Counted from the stretch's first letter, positions 8,162 through 16,638 are shown. The stretch: DNA of 64,000 nt from Halobellus litoreus (GCF_024464595.1 NZ_JANHAW010000001.1:682001-746000), one strand, 5' to 3'. Notes: generated from the sequence alone by a model not told the origin. Program-made: numbers and translations.

Positions 8162-9520
8162 ATGAGCCAACCGGAGATCGTCCAGGCCGACCTCGACGAC
8201 GAGGACGTGGTCGCGCGAGTCGACCTCGGCGGCGAGGACGAACTGTACGTGACGCCGACGCGGACCCTGCTCTATCGGGCCGAGGGACTGCTCTCCGACG
8301 AGTCCGTCGAGGAGTACCCCCACGAGGCCGAGCGAGTCACGGTTTCGGAGGGTCGCCGCAAGGCGAAGGTGACACTCGACTACGGGCTCGACGGCGAGAA
8401 GACGATCTCGCTGCCGGCCAAACGTCTCGAACGCGCGCTCCATCCGATCGTCGAGGGCGTGCTCAAGGCGAACGGGCTCCTCGAAGCCGACGAACCGATG
8501 GAGCGGCTCTTCCGGTTCAGCGAACTCACCATCGCGATCGCGGGCGAGCGCGTCGTCCGCCACATCGGCCCGAGCCTGTGGGACGAGGACTGCGAGACCT
8601 ACCACTACGGCGACGTGAGCGACCTCGACTTCGAGGACGGCAGCGTCGCCACCTCGGTCGTTCTGACCGTGAACGGCCGACAGGAGCGGTTCAAGGCGCC
8701 GAACGACGAGGCCCGGGCGGTCCGCTCCGCCCTGGAGACGTCGCTGCTTTCCTACTGGGGAGTCGAGTCGGTCGAGGAGCTCCGCGCCGCCGCCGAACCC
8801 GACGAAGACGACGCGGCCGAGGTGGCCGACGCCGCCGAGGGACGAGACGTGTCCTTCGGCGACGGCCCCGACCCGCTGATCGCCGACCCCGCGGAGCCCG
8901 AGGAACTGCCCGAGAACGCGACGCGGTCGGACGACGCGGGCGAGGAGACAGAGCCGACGGCCGGGAGTTCCGAACGCGGGAGCCCGGACGCGGTCGCCCA
9001 ACAGGTCGAGCGGCCGCCGGAGTCGGAGGCCGAGGCCGACCCCCTCGCAGAGCGCGATCCGACGCAGCGGACCGAGGCGGAATCGCCCGGTGAGCCGGCA
9101 CGCGGATCGGCCGGCGAGGCCGCCGAGGCGGATGCAGGTGAGGTCGAGTCGTCGTGGTCGCAGCCGGCGACGACAGAACGGGAACAGGCGGCACCGGAGA
9201 CCGCGGAATCGGGGTCTGCGGGGACCGAACCGGTCCGAAACGCTCCCGAGTCGGGGCGCGAGGAACCGCCCGAGCGCACCACCAACCCGCAGGCGGGCGC
9301 CGGCGAATCCGCCCGCGAGACGGACGCGGCTGAGAGATCGAACCGCCCGGACGCCGGCTTCGCGGGGTCGGGGTTCGAGTCGGCCGCGCCCGCGGTGGAC
9401 GAGCAGATCCGCGACGAACTGGCGGACCTGCGCGAGACGGTCGAGCGCCAGAACGCGGAGTTGCAGGCCCAGCGCGAACTGGTCGAACAACTCATCGAGG
9501 AACTCCGTCGCGGTCGGTGA
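8162..9520 (+). CDS. DUF7115-like haloarchaeal protein with acidic linker and C-terminal coiled coil
   Basis: A 452-residue protein. Residues 1-205 form a folded domain made of two similar halves (each opening with a VDLGGED/ELTIAIAGERVVRHIG-type strand and an R-x-R strand), suggesting a pair of PH-like beta units. Residues 210-400 are a long, low-complexity Glu/Ala/Ser/Pro linker. Residues about 410-452 make a heptad-rich coiled coil (DELADLRETVERQN..LVEQLIEEL). ATG 8162 is used because ATTTAT at 8131-8136 sits 26-31 nt upstream; an in-frame ATG at 8135 overlaps that box. The family is common in haloarchaea without an assigned role; the coiled coil suggests oligomerisation. Confidence 0.75.
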   Translation: MSQPEIVQADLDDEDVVARVDLGGEDELYVTPTRTLLYRAEGLLSDESVEEYPHEAERVTVSEGRRKAKVTLDYGLDGEKTISLPAKRLERALHPIVEGVLKANGLLEADEPMERLFRFSELTIAIAGERVVRHIGPSLWDEDCETYHYGDVSDLDFEDGSVATSVVLTVNGRQERFKAPNDEARAVRSALETSLLSYWGVESVEELRAAAEPDEDDAAEVADAAEGRDVSFGDGPDPLIADPAEPEELPENATRSDDAGEETEPTAGSSERGSPDAVAQQVERPPESEAEADPLAERDPTQRTEAESPGEPARGSAGEAAEADAGEVESSWSQPATTEREQAAPETAESGSAGTEPVRNAPESGREEPPERTTNPQAGAGESARETDAAERSNRPDAGFAGSGFESAAPAVDEQIRDELADLRETVERQNAELQAQRELVEQLIEELRRGR

Positions 9521-9523
9521 GGG

Positions 9524-9544
9524 CGCCCCGAGTCGATCGGGGCG
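9524..9544 (+). terminator. Perfect hairpin after the DUF7115-like gene
   Basis: CGCCCCGA-GTCGA-TCGGGGCG is an 8-bp perfect inverted repeat with a 5-nt loop, starting 4 nt after the stop codon. No T-run follows, so it may be a 3'-end structure or processing signal and not a classical intrinsic terminator. Confidence 0.4.
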
Positions 9545-9616
9545 TCGCCTCGGTCACCTCAGTCGGCGCTCGCGGGCGGGCTGCCGGCTCCGTACTCTCG
9601 TTCGACTACCGGCCCC

Positions 9617-10192
9617 TTACTCTCGCCCGAGAATTTTCCGCACGCAGGAGGGTCCGAACGGCCCGAGCTCGCCGGACTCGAACCTGACGAAGTGCCCCGT
9701 CGAGAGCCCCGCCCCGCAGCGCCGGCACTCGTAGTCGCCCTCGCGCTCGACGACCTGCCGTTCGAAGCGGACGAACGTGCCGCCGCGCCGGGTCCGGAGC
9801 CGTCCCTCCTCGCGCTCGATGACGCCGCGTAACTCGGCCGTATCGAGGATCTCTCTGGTCAGCGCGGGGTTCGTCGTCACCGACTCGATCCGGTCGACGG
9901 CCGCCGACAGCGACAGCGACTCCCGCTCGACGTGGGCGAGGAGGTCGACGCCGAGTTCGACGCGCTCGCTTCGGTCGAGTTCGGAGACGGGGCGAACGCT
10001 CTCGGCGTCCGGCGCGTCCGGGATGTCTCCGGTGATAGCGCCGTCTTCGCCCGGGGAACGTCCAGCGTCCGACGGGCGTCCAGTGTCGCCCGCGGAGCGT
10101 TCAACGTCCGATGACGACTCGGCGTCGTCCGAGCCGCGCTCGCCCTCGCCCGCCTCGAACGACGAGCGGTCGGGTTGATCGTCGTCGGCCAC
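9617..10192 (-). CDS. DUF5830 family protein
   Basis: A 191-residue protein when started at GTG 10192. The N-terminal 70 residues are acidic and disordered; the conserved domain (about 72-191) has an HTH-like segment (LSLSAAVDRIESVTTNPALTR..LDTAELRGVIER) and a C-terminal zinc knuckle pair: CRRCGAGLSTGHFV..and GPFGPSCVRKI. GTG 10192 is chosen because TTATTT about 32 nt upstream on the minus strand would give a leaderless transcript there; GTG 10216 is the alternative. Possibly a nucleic-acid binding protein. It diverges from the TVP38-like gene, sharing a 70-nt promoter region. Confidence 0.75.
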   Translation of the reverse strand: MADDDQPDRSSFEAGEGERGSDDAESSSDVERSAGDTGRPSDAGRSPGEDGAITGDIPDAPDAESVRPVSELDRSERVELGVDLLAHVERESLSLSAAVDRIESVTTNPALTREILDTAELRGVIEREEGRLRTRRGGTFVRFERQVVEREGDYECRRCGAGLSTGHFVRFESGELGPFGPSCVRKILGRE

Positions 10193-10262
10193 GGTTCGCT
10201 CGGTGGTCCGCGCCACAGTGACAAAATAACTGTTATGCCCGCCCGGAGGCGACGCGGAGACG

Positions 10263-10940
10263 ATGGACCGATCCCGCCTTCGGGCGCGCGTCGCGCTGGG
10301 CGCAGCACTCGCAGTCGTTCTTGCGGGGACGCTCCTCGTTTCCCCGGAGGCGGTGCTCTCGCGGGCGGCGTGGCTCGTGGCCGATCCGGTCCGGCTGGTC
10401 GCCGCCTCGGTCGCGCTCGCGGCGGTCCGGCCGCTGGTGGCGTGGCCGACGACGGTGCTCGCGGTGCTCTTGGGGTACGGGCTCGGTCCGGCGGGGTTCC
10501 CCCTGGCGCTCGCGCTCGTCGCACTCACGAGCGTCCCGCCGTTCCTCCTCGCGCGGCGGTTCGGCCAAGTCGGCGAACTCGCAGAGTCGGGAGCGGCCTT
10601 CGTCGATCACACCGGCGGCGTACGGAGCGTCGTCGCCAGCCGGCTCGTTCCCGCGCCCTCGGACGTCGTGAGCGTCGCCGCCGGGATCGCGGGCGTTCGG
10701 CTCTCGGTGTTCCTCGTCGGGACGGCCATCGGCGAGATCCCGTGGGTCCTCGCCGGCGTGCTCGCGGGAGCGTCCGCGGAGTCGCTCGCCGCCGGCGACC
10801 TCGCGAGCGCGGCCGACCTCCGTCTCGTCGCGGCCGCGGGGCTCGCGGCCGTGCTGTTGCTCGGGCCGAGGGCCTACGAGTGGTACCTCGACCGGGACAG
10901 CGGCGACGACGCGGGCGATCCCGTCGACGGCGATTCGTGA
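10263..10940 (+). CDS. TVP38/TMEM64 (DedA/SNARE-associated) family membrane protein
   Basis: A 225-residue membrane protein with about 6 hydrophobic segments. The central region has the family pattern: a reentrant loop with G-Y-G-L-G-P-A-G-F, then a basic loop (LARRFG), and the R-L-V-P-A-P-S-D-V motif near residue 127 followed by AAGIAGV. DedA-superfamily proteins act as lipid scramblases or undecaprenyl-phosphate-type flippases and affect membrane potential. The C-terminus is an acidic cytoplasmic tail. GTTATG 27-32 nt upstream supports a leaderless start at ATG 10263. Confidence 0.8.
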   Translation: MDRSRLRARVALGAALAVVLAGTLLVSPEAVLSRAAWLVADPVRLVAASVALAAVRPLVAWPTTVLAVLLGYGLGPAGFPLALALVALTSVPPFLLARRFGQVGELAESGAAFVDHTGGVRSVVASRLVPAPSDVVSVAAGIAGVRLSVFLVGTAIGEIPWVLAGVLAGASAESLAAGDLASAADLRLVAAAGLAAVLLLGPRAYEWYLDRDSGDDAGDPVDGDS

Positions 10941-11031
10941 CGCGGACCCGCGGCGGTCGGTCCCGGCTGAGGGCGTCGCCGTCGTCGGACTTGCGAAGGT
11001 TTAAGAACGTCATCGGCCAACGGTGAGACGA

Positions 11032-11186
11032 GCCCGGGTGGCTTAGCTGGACATAGCGCCGCACTCATAGGGTTTCCTGAGATTCGGTGCGGTACGCCTT
11101 GGAAGCCTCCGCCGCTCCCCACGGGGCCCGCCGAGCCTCGGACCTGGGATATGCGGAGATCGTGGGTTCGGAGCCCACCCCGGGCA
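11032..11186 (+). tRNA. tRNA-Met (anticodon CAU), elongator type, with intron
   Basis: The 5' exon is 11032-11069 and the 3' exon 11151-11186, giving a 74-nt tRNA. Acceptor GCCCGGG (11032-11038) pairs with CCCGGGC (11079-offset: 11179-11185), discriminator A11186, and no CCA is encoded. The anticodon stem CCGCA (11059-11063) pairs with TGCGG (11152-11156); CAT is at 11066-11068. The T arm is GTGGG-TTCGGAG-CCCAC (11162-11178). The intron sits between positions 37 and 38, as in the known haloarchaeal tRNA-Met. A GTTTAAG box lies about 27-34 nt upstream. The acceptor stem argues for elongator and not initiator or Ile2. Confidence 0.93.
11070..11150 (+). other. 81-nt tRNA intron with bulge-helix-bulge splice sites
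   Basis: The central 4-bp helix is CTCA (11064-11067) with TGGG (11145-11148). It is flanked by two 3-nt bulges: TAG (11068-11070) cut after A11069, and ATA (11149-11151) cut after T11150. Below it, GGTTT (11071-11075) pairs with GGACC (11140-11144), including two G-U pairs. This fits the substrate of the archaeal splicing endonuclease exactly. Confidence 0.88.
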
Positions 11187-11286
11187 CTTTCTTCCTCGTC
11201 GTCGTTCCCGACACAGCCGCGACGCCGTCACTACTGTCGACGTCGCCGCGTGGGCGGTCGCGAAGACGAGGGCGAACCGCTCGCCG

Positions 11287-12726
11287 TCAGCGACCGCTGT
11301 TGTACTCGTTCACCACCGCCTGCATCGACTCTCTCGCGTCGCCGTAGAGCATCAGGGCGTTGTCCATCGTGAACAGCGGATTCGGAATGCCCGCGTAGCC
11401 GGGGCTCAGACTCCGCTTGTTGACGACGACCGTCTCGGCCTCCCAGACGTTCAGGACGGGCATTCCGGCGATCGGACTCTCCTCGTCCGAGTAGGCGGTG
11501 GGGTTGACGACATCGTTCGCCCCCGTCACGAGGACCAGGTCCGTCTGCGAGAAGGTCGGGTTGATCTCCGCGAGTTCCCGCATCTGCTCGTAGGGGACGT
11601 TCGCCTCGGCCAGGAGGACGTTCATATGACCCGGCATCCGGCCGGCGACGGGATGAATGCCGAAGACGACTTCCACGCCGTCGGCCGTCAGTAGCTGTGC
11701 CAACTCGGCCACGGCGTGCTGGGCCTGCCCCACGGCCATCCCGTAGCCCGGCACGATAACCACGCGGCGGGCCGTCTCCAGGAGCATCGCGACTTCCTCC
11801 GGCGACGTCGAGACGACGTTGCCTTCGTAGATATCGGCCGCTCCGTCCGCCGTTTCCGATCGGCCGTATCCGCCGAAGAGCACGTTGGCGAGGGATCGGT
11901 TCATCGATCGGCACATAATCCGCGTCAGGATGAGCCCGGAGGCCCCCACGAGCGTCCCGGCGACGATGAGAACGCTGTTGTTCAGTACGAACCCCGTCGA
12001 GGCGGCCGCCAGTCCGGAGCCGGCGTTCAACAGGGCGATGACGACCGGCATATCCGCACCGCCGATCGGGACGACCACCAGCACGCCGAGCAGTGACGCG
12101 ACGACGAGCAACGCCCAGTAGGGCGCGACCAACTCGCCCATCGGCAGTAGTCCGAGGGCAGGCTGGGTGAGGAGCGCCAGTCCGACGAGAACCGCGACCC
12201 CCGCGATCCCGACTTTCACCGCGTTCTCGACGGGGTAGTGAATGGGCCGGTCGTAGATCCCGTGGAGTTTCCCGGCGGCGACGAGACTGCCGCAGAACGT
12301 GACGGCGCCGATCAGTCCGGTGACGGCGGCCGCCCCCGTCGCCGTGAGCGTGAGGTCGGCCACGCCGGCCGTACCGACCTGATCGACGAGTTCCGCGCCA
12401 GCGACGAGGGCGGACGCGCCGCCACCGAAGCCGTTGAACAGCCCGACGAGCTGCGGCATATCCGTCGTCTCGACGGACAGCGCCAGCCAGGTCCCGATGC
12501 CGGCGCCCACGAGGAGCGCGGCTCCCAGGACGAGCGGGGAGAGAATCTCGAACCAGAGGACGGTGACCCCCACGGCGAGAGCCATTCCGCTCGCCGAAAT
12601 GAGGTTGCCACGCGCGGCCGTTCGCGGATGCGTTAGCCTCCGGAGACCGACAATGAACAGGACGGCGGCGACGAGGTAGACGAAGGAGAGCGCGTCCGGC
12701 GGCAGACCGTCGAGGAGGCCCGCCAT
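11287..12726 (-). CDS. pntB: NAD(P) transhydrogenase subunit beta (PntB)
   Basis: A 479-residue protein of normal PntB length: about 8-9 transmembrane helices in residues 1-270, then the soluble NADP(H)-binding domain III (about 290-479) with VIVPGYGMAVGQAQHAV, the GIHPVAGRMPGHMNVLLAEA motif, and VLVTGANDVVNPTA, all hallmarks of dIII. It couples proton translocation to hydride transfer from NADH to NADP+. It is the last gene of a minus-strand operon SDR-pntAA-pntAB-pntB, with 3 nt between pntAB and pntB. Confidence 0.95.
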   Translation of the reverse strand: MAGLLDGLPPDALSFVYLVAAVLFIVGLRRLTHPRTAARGNLISASGMALAVGVTVLWFEILSPLVLGAALLVGAGIGTWLALSVETTDMPQLVGLFNGFGGGASALVAGAELVDQVGTAGVADLTLTATGAAAVTGLIGAVTFCGSLVAAGKLHGIYDRPIHYPVENAVKVGIAGVAVLVGLALLTQPALGLLPMGELVAPYWALLVVASLLGVLVVVPIGGADMPVVIALLNAGSGLAAASTGFVLNNSVLIVAGTLVGASGLILTRIMCRSMNRSLANVLFGGYGRSETADGAADIYEGNVVSTSPEEVAMLLETARRVVIVPGYGMAVGQAQHAVAELAQLLTADGVEVVFGIHPVAGRMPGHMNVLLAEANVPYEQMRELAEINPTFSQTDLVLVTGANDVVNPTAYSDEESPIAGMPVLNVWEAETVVVNKRSLSPGYAGIPNPLFTMDNALMLYGDARESMQAVVNEYNSGR

Positions 12727-12729
12727 CGA

Positions 12730-13014
12730 TCACTCCCCTCCGCGACGGCCGAAACTCCGGAGCATCTTGTGACTCACGAGGTAGCCGCCGACGACGTTGA
12801 TAGTCGCCAACACGACGGCGAAGAAGCCGAGCACGGACGCCAGCGTCGAGTTACCCGATCCGGCGACGACGACGGAGCCGATCAGCGTGATCCCCGAAAT
12901 CGCGTTCGTCCCCGAGATCAGCGGCGTGTGAAGCGTCGCCGGGATCTTCGTGACGAGTTCGTACCCGAGGAATCCCGCGAGGACGAAAAGCGTCAGGTTC
13001 TCGATGAACGCCAT
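12730..13014 (-). CDS. pntAB: NAD(P) transhydrogenase membrane subunit alpha-2 (PntAB)
   Basis: A 94-residue protein with three hydrophobic helices and the family segment ELVTKIPATLHTPLISGTNAISGITLIGS (residue numbering about 19-47; only short pieces are diagnostic, e.g. HTPLMSGTN-like HTPLISGTN). It is domain II-alpha, split off as a separate chain as in Rhodospirillum-type three-gene transhydrogenases. ATG 13014 follows GGAGGT by 7 nt; a GTG three codons earlier is too close to that SD. Located between pntAA and pntB. Confidence 0.92.
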   Translation of the reverse strand: MAFIENLTLFVLAGFLGYELVTKIPATLHTPLISGTNAISGITLIGSVVVAGSGNSTLASVLGFFAVVLATINVVGGYLVSHKMLRSFGRRGGE

Positions 13015-13032
13015 CACGCCCACCTCCGTCCC

Positions 13033-14181
13033 TCACGCGGCATCGACACCACCCGTTCTGTGTGGCGCTCGGACCGTCCCCTCGTGGGTGAGAAGCGTCG
13101 CGTCGACGAGCTGGTCGGTGACGTCGACGTGGAGTCGTTCGTCTTCGAGCAGCGCGTCGAGGAAGTTGGTGACGTTGTTCGAAAAGAGCTGACTCGCCGT
13201 CTTCGCGACGGTCGCGGGGACGTTCGTCGGACCGAGGATCGTGACGCCCTCGCGTTCGACCGTCGCTCCCGGCTGGGTCGGCTCGCAGTTGCCGCCGCCG
13301 TCGGCCGCGAGGTCGACGACGACGGACCCGGCGTCCATCCCGGAAACCATCTCTCCCGTGACGAGCGTCGGAGCGGTCCGCCCCGGAACGGCGGCCGCGG
13401 TGACTACGACGTCCGCGTTCCCGACGGCCGTGGTCATCGCCTCCCGCTGTTTGCGGTAGAACACCTCGTCCTGTTCGCGCGCGTATCCCCCTTCGGTCGA
13501 GCCCGCGGTCGGTTCGAGGTCGAGTTCGAGAAAGTCCGCGCCGAGACTCTCGACCTCCTCCTTGACGGCCGGTCGGATGTCGTAGGCACGCACCCGCGCA
13601 CCGAGGCGTCCGGCGGTCGCGATAGCCTGTAAGCCGGCGACCCCCGCGCCGACGACGAAGACGTCCGCTGGCCGCACGGTTCCCGCGGCCGTCATCTGCA
13701 TCGGGAAGAGGCTGGGCAAGGCGTCCGCGGCCATCACCACCGCTTTGTACCCGCTCACGCTCGCCATCGAAGTCAACACGTCCATACTCTGCGCGCGGCC
13801 GATTCGGGGGAGCAGTTCGAGCGCGAAGGCGCTGACGCGCCGGTCCGCGAGGGTATCGAGCGTCTCCCTGTCGAGGCCGTAGGGGCCGAGTAGGCCGATC
13901 ACGGTCTGGCCGTCCCGATACGCCTCCATCGGCGTGTGGGGGAGACTCCCCAGGGCGCGGACGTGGAAGATCACGTCCGACCGATCGAAGACGTCGTCGC
14001 GGGTTTCGACGGTTTCGCAGCCGACGGCGGCGTACTGTTCATCACTCCAGCCGGCGTCGGTCCCCGCCCCGGCCGACACGAGCACCTCGTGGCCCCGGTC
14101 GACGAGTTTCTTCGCGACCGGCGGGACGAGGGCGACGCGCCGTTCCCCCGGCGCGGTCTCGCCCGGAACGCCGATCCTCAT
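13033..14181 (-). CDS. pntAA: NAD(P) transhydrogenase alpha subunit, NAD-binding part (PntAA)
   Basis: A 382-residue soluble protein, domain I of transhydrogenase, in the alanine dehydrogenase/PNT family. It starts MRIGVPGE, has the N-terminal catalytic region with GERRVALVP, and a Rossmann domain (about 165-300) with FVVGAGVAGLQAIATA (GxGxxG). It binds NAD(H). ATG 14181 overlaps the SDR stop (ATGA), showing translational coupling. No transmembrane helix is present, consistent with the separate PntAB gene. Confidence 0.94.
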   Translation of the reverse strand: MRIGVPGETAPGERRVALVPPVAKKLVDRGHEVLVSAGAGTDAGWSDEQYAAVGCETVETRDDVFDRSDVIFHVRALGSLPHTPMEAYRDGQTVIGLLGPYGLDRETLDTLADRRVSAFALELLPRIGRAQSMDVLTSMASVSGYKAVVMAADALPSLFPMQMTAAGTVRPADVFVVGAGVAGLQAIATAGRLGARVRAYDIRPAVKEEVESLGADFLELDLEPTAGSTEGGYAREQDEVFYRKQREAMTTAVGNADVVVTAAAVPGRTAPTLVTGEMVSGMDAGSVVVDLAADGGGNCEPTQPGATVEREGVTILGPTNVPATVAKTASQLFSNNVTNFLDALLEDERLHVDVTDQLVDATLLTHEGTVRAPHRTGGVDAA

Positions 14182-14957
14182 CGCCAACTGGTCCAGCCGC
14201 CGTCGACGACGAGCGATTCGCCGGTGACGTAACTCGCCAGGTCGCTCGCGAGGAACGTCGCCGCGCCGGCGACGTCCTCCGGTTGCCCGTATCTGCCGAG
14301 CGGCACCATCTGCGTGAACTGCTGGGCCTGTTCGGCCGCCGCCTCCGGCTCCGACGGTTCGCCGCCGATCATCGTCTGAATCCCGCCGGGGTGGATCGCG
14401 TTCACGCGAACCCCGCGGTCGCCGAACTCGTGCGCGAGGGAGTACGTCAGCATCGTCAGTCCGCCTTTCGATGCGGCATACGTGGGCCAGTTCCCGTTGC
14501 CGAAGAGCCCGGCGATGCTCGAGATGTTGATGATCGAGCCCCCGCCGTCGTTCTCGACCAACCGTTCGGCGGCGATCTGCGCGCCGAAGTACGCCCCCTT
14601 GAGGTTGATGTCCATCATCCGCTGATAGTCGTCCTCGGTCACGTCGAGGAAGTCCTCCGCGCGCCAGATGCCCGCGTTGTTCACCATCACGTCGAGTCCA
14701 CCGGCGGCTTCGGCGGCGTCGACCGCCGCAGTCAGATCCGACCGGCGTGTCACGTCACACTCGACGAACACCGACTCGGTGTCGGTTTCCGCTTCGAGAA
14801 GCTCGTGCGTCGGGGGGCCGTCCTCTTTCGGCTCTTCGCGGATGTCGGCGACGACGACCGCTTCGGCGCCGTGTTCCGCGAACCCGCGTGCGATTCCCCG
14901 ACCGATTCCGGAACTGCCGCCGGTGACGACCGCCGTGATCCCATCGAGAAGCGTCAT
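14178..14957 (-). CDS. SDR family oxidoreductase (classical short-chain dehydrogenase)
   Basis: A 259-residue classical SDR: cofactor motif TGGSSGIGRG (residues about 12-21), the NNAG motif, Ser in INISSIAG, the catalytic YAASK pair, and a C-terminal YVTGESLVVDGGW. An Asp-containing VVADI after strand 2 favours NAD(H). ATG 14957 is preferred over an in-frame ATG 14990 because TTATAAC at about 14993-14998 overlaps the latter's expected transcript start. It leads the transhydrogenase operon with a 4-nt overlap, so its reaction is likely tied to NAD(P) balance; substrate unknown. Confidence 0.9.
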   Translation of the reverse strand: MTLLDGITAVVTGGSSGIGRGIARGFAEHGAEAVVVADIREEPKEDGPPTHELLEAETDTESVFVECDVTRRSDLTAAVDAAEAAGGLDVMVNNAGIWRAEDFLDVTEDDYQRMMDINLKGAYFGAQIAAERLVENDGGGSIINISSIAGLFGNGNWPTYAASKGGLTMLTYSLAHEFGDRGVRVNAIHPGGIQTMIGGEPSEPEAAAEQAQQFTQMVPLGRYGQPEDVAGAATFLASDLASYVTGESLVVDGGWTSWR

Positions 14958-15176
14958 CGTACTTGCACCACTCAGACTAGAGGCGAGCATATGTTATAAA
15001 ATTGAAGCGTGGGTCGGACGCCCCCAGCGCCGACGCAGGAGGCCGATCGACCGTAATTTCGATCGAGAGGGGTTGGATTCGAGCGGTCAGCGAGGGTCGC
15101 GAGACGGGCGAAGAGACGAACCGGTCGCAGCCGCCGACTACCAACGTCTTTACGCCACGACGAGTAATCCGACCGT

Positions 15177-16121
15177 ATGGATTCGATCAACCGGATGGCC
15201 ATCGAACTGATCGACGAGGCCATCGACTTCGCGGAGGAGCTCCGCGTCGTGCCGCACGAGCTGGAGTCGGGGGCGACCGTCCTCGACTTCGGCGTCGACG
15301 CGCCGGGCGGCGTCGAGGCCGGGATGCTGCTAGCGGAGGTTCAGACCGCCGGCCTCTCGACGGTTCAGACCCGGATGGACGACGTCGCGGGCGCGCCCAC
15401 CCCGCACGTCGAACTGCAGACCGACAACCCCGCGCTCTCGCTTCTCTGCTCGCAGAAGGCCGGGTGGGAACTCACGTTCGAGGACCCGCCGTACGACGGT
15501 CTCGGTGCCGGTCCGGCCCGCGCGCTCGTCGCCGAGGAAGAGGAGTTCCACGAGTTGGACTACTTCGACGAGTTCGACCTCACGGTCCTCTCCGTCGAGA
15601 GCATCGACCTCCCGGGCGACCGGATCGCCGAACACGTCGCCGAGCGCGCCGGCGTCGAACCGAGCGGCGTCTTCCTGCCCGCCTACGCCACGGGCTCGAC
15701 CGTCGGGAGCGTCACCGCGGCCGCCCGCGCGGCGGAGCTCGCCGTCTTCCGGCTCTTCGAGCTCGGCTACGACGTCCGCAACGTGCAGTCGGCGTTCGGC
15801 TCCGCCCCCATCGCACCCGTCAGCTACGACGAGAGCGTCGCGATGGCCCGCACGAACGACGCCGTCGCCTACGGCGGCGAGGTCCACCTCACCGTCGCCG
15901 AGGACTTCGAGGCGTTCGACCGCGTGCCCTCCAGCGCGCGGGCGGAGTACGGAACGCCGTTCGAGGACATCTTCGACGAGGCGGGCTGGGACTTCTACGA
16001 GGTCCCCGAGACGATCTTCGCGCCCGCGACGGTGACGGTCGACGTCGTCGACGGCCCGACGCACGTCCTCGGCGAGACCGACGAGGAGATTCTCGCCAAA
16101 TCGTTCGGCTACCGGTCGTAG
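15177..16121 (+). CDS. mch: Methenyltetrahydromethanopterin cyclohydrolase
   Basis: A 314-residue protein of the Mch family. It begins SINRMAIELIDEAIDFAEELRV, has the EVQTAGLSTVQT strand, a long insertion-rich centre with LGAGPARAL, and a C-terminal PVSYDESVAMARTNDAVAYGG motif. It interconverts methenyl-H4MPT (or the H4folate analogue in haloarchaea) and the formyl form, a C1 carrier reaction. Haloarchaea are not methanogens but retain Mch homologues, probably for folate-type C1 metabolism. CTTTAC 23-29 nt upstream fits a leaderless start. The next gene starts directly after the stop. Confidence 0.92.
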   Translation: MDSINRMAIELIDEAIDFAEELRVVPHELESGATVLDFGVDAPGGVEAGMLLAEVQTAGLSTVQTRMDDVAGAPTPHVELQTDNPALSLLCSQKAGWELTFEDPPYDGLGAGPARALVAEEEEFHELDYFDEFDLTVLSVESIDLPGDRIAEHVAERAGVEPSGVFLPAYATGSTVGSVTAAARAAELAVFRLFELGYDVRNVQSAFGSAPIAPVSYDESVAMARTNDAVAYGGEVHLTVAEDFEAFDRVPSSARAEYGTPFEDIFDEAGWDFYEVPETIFAPATVTVDVVDGPTHVLGETDEEILAKSFGYRS

Positions 16122-16616
16122 GTGAGCGTGCGATTCAAACTCCTGCCCGACCCGCCGGATTCGCTCGGCGTCGTCGCCGACGCCCAGCGCGCCGTCCCGC
16201 TCGTTCCGGCGAGCGAGGACGACTGCACCGCCCGCCTGCTGCGACGCCTCGAGTTCCCCTCGCGCGACGTCGCCCGGACGTGGCTCACGTTCCTGCGCGC
16301 GCTCGAACTGGCGATGGAGACGCCTTCGGGGTTCGTCAGGGAGTCGACGGAGCCCACCCCCGAGCACCTGCGATCGGCGTTCCGGCGCCGGATCTACGGC
16401 GCGCGCGAGGTGCTGGACGCCCTCGACGCCGACGACCCGCGGACCGTCGAAGAGGTGTTCGCCGACTTCGAGGAGCGCGTCCCCGTCTGGGAGACCCACC
16501 GGGCGGCGGGGGACTGGCGCGACGTGTGGCGCGAGCGCGTCGAGCGGATCGTCGCGTGGGCCGTCCTCCTCGGTCTCGCCGCCGAGCAGGGCGACGGATA
16601 CGTCCGCGTCGAGTGA
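16122..16616 (+). CDS. Uncharacterised protein co-transcribed with mch
   Basis: A 164-residue predicted helical protein with no motif I recognise. GTG 16122 abuts the mch stop codon with zero spacing; a second GTG two codons on is possible. Residues 1-35 look like a small beta segment (RFKLLPDPPDSLGVVADAQRAVPLVP), then Arg-rich amphipathic helices (LLRRLEFPSRDVARTWLTFLRALELA). GC3 and composition match neighbours. Tight linkage suggests a role with C1 carrier metabolism, but this is inference. Confidence 0.7.
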   Translation: MSVRFKLLPDPPDSLGVVADAQRAVPLVPASEDDCTARLLRRLEFPSRDVARTWLTFLRALELAMETPSGFVRESTEPTPEHLRSAFRRRIYGAREVLDALDADDPRTVEEVFADFEERVPVWETHRAAGDWRDVWRERVERIVAWAVLLGLAAEQGDGYVRVE

Positions 16617-16638
16617 CGCGGCCCGACGGCCGCACGCG

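Noticed and set aside
11032-11186. tRNA gene as integration (att) site
   Set aside because: No integrase, no direct repeat of the tRNA 3' end and no island-like composition nearby.
11231-12733. 500-codon frame overlapping pntB on the same strand in another phase
   Set aside because: pntB in the other phase has complete domain III motifs; this frame is Arg/Gly-rich and shows none.
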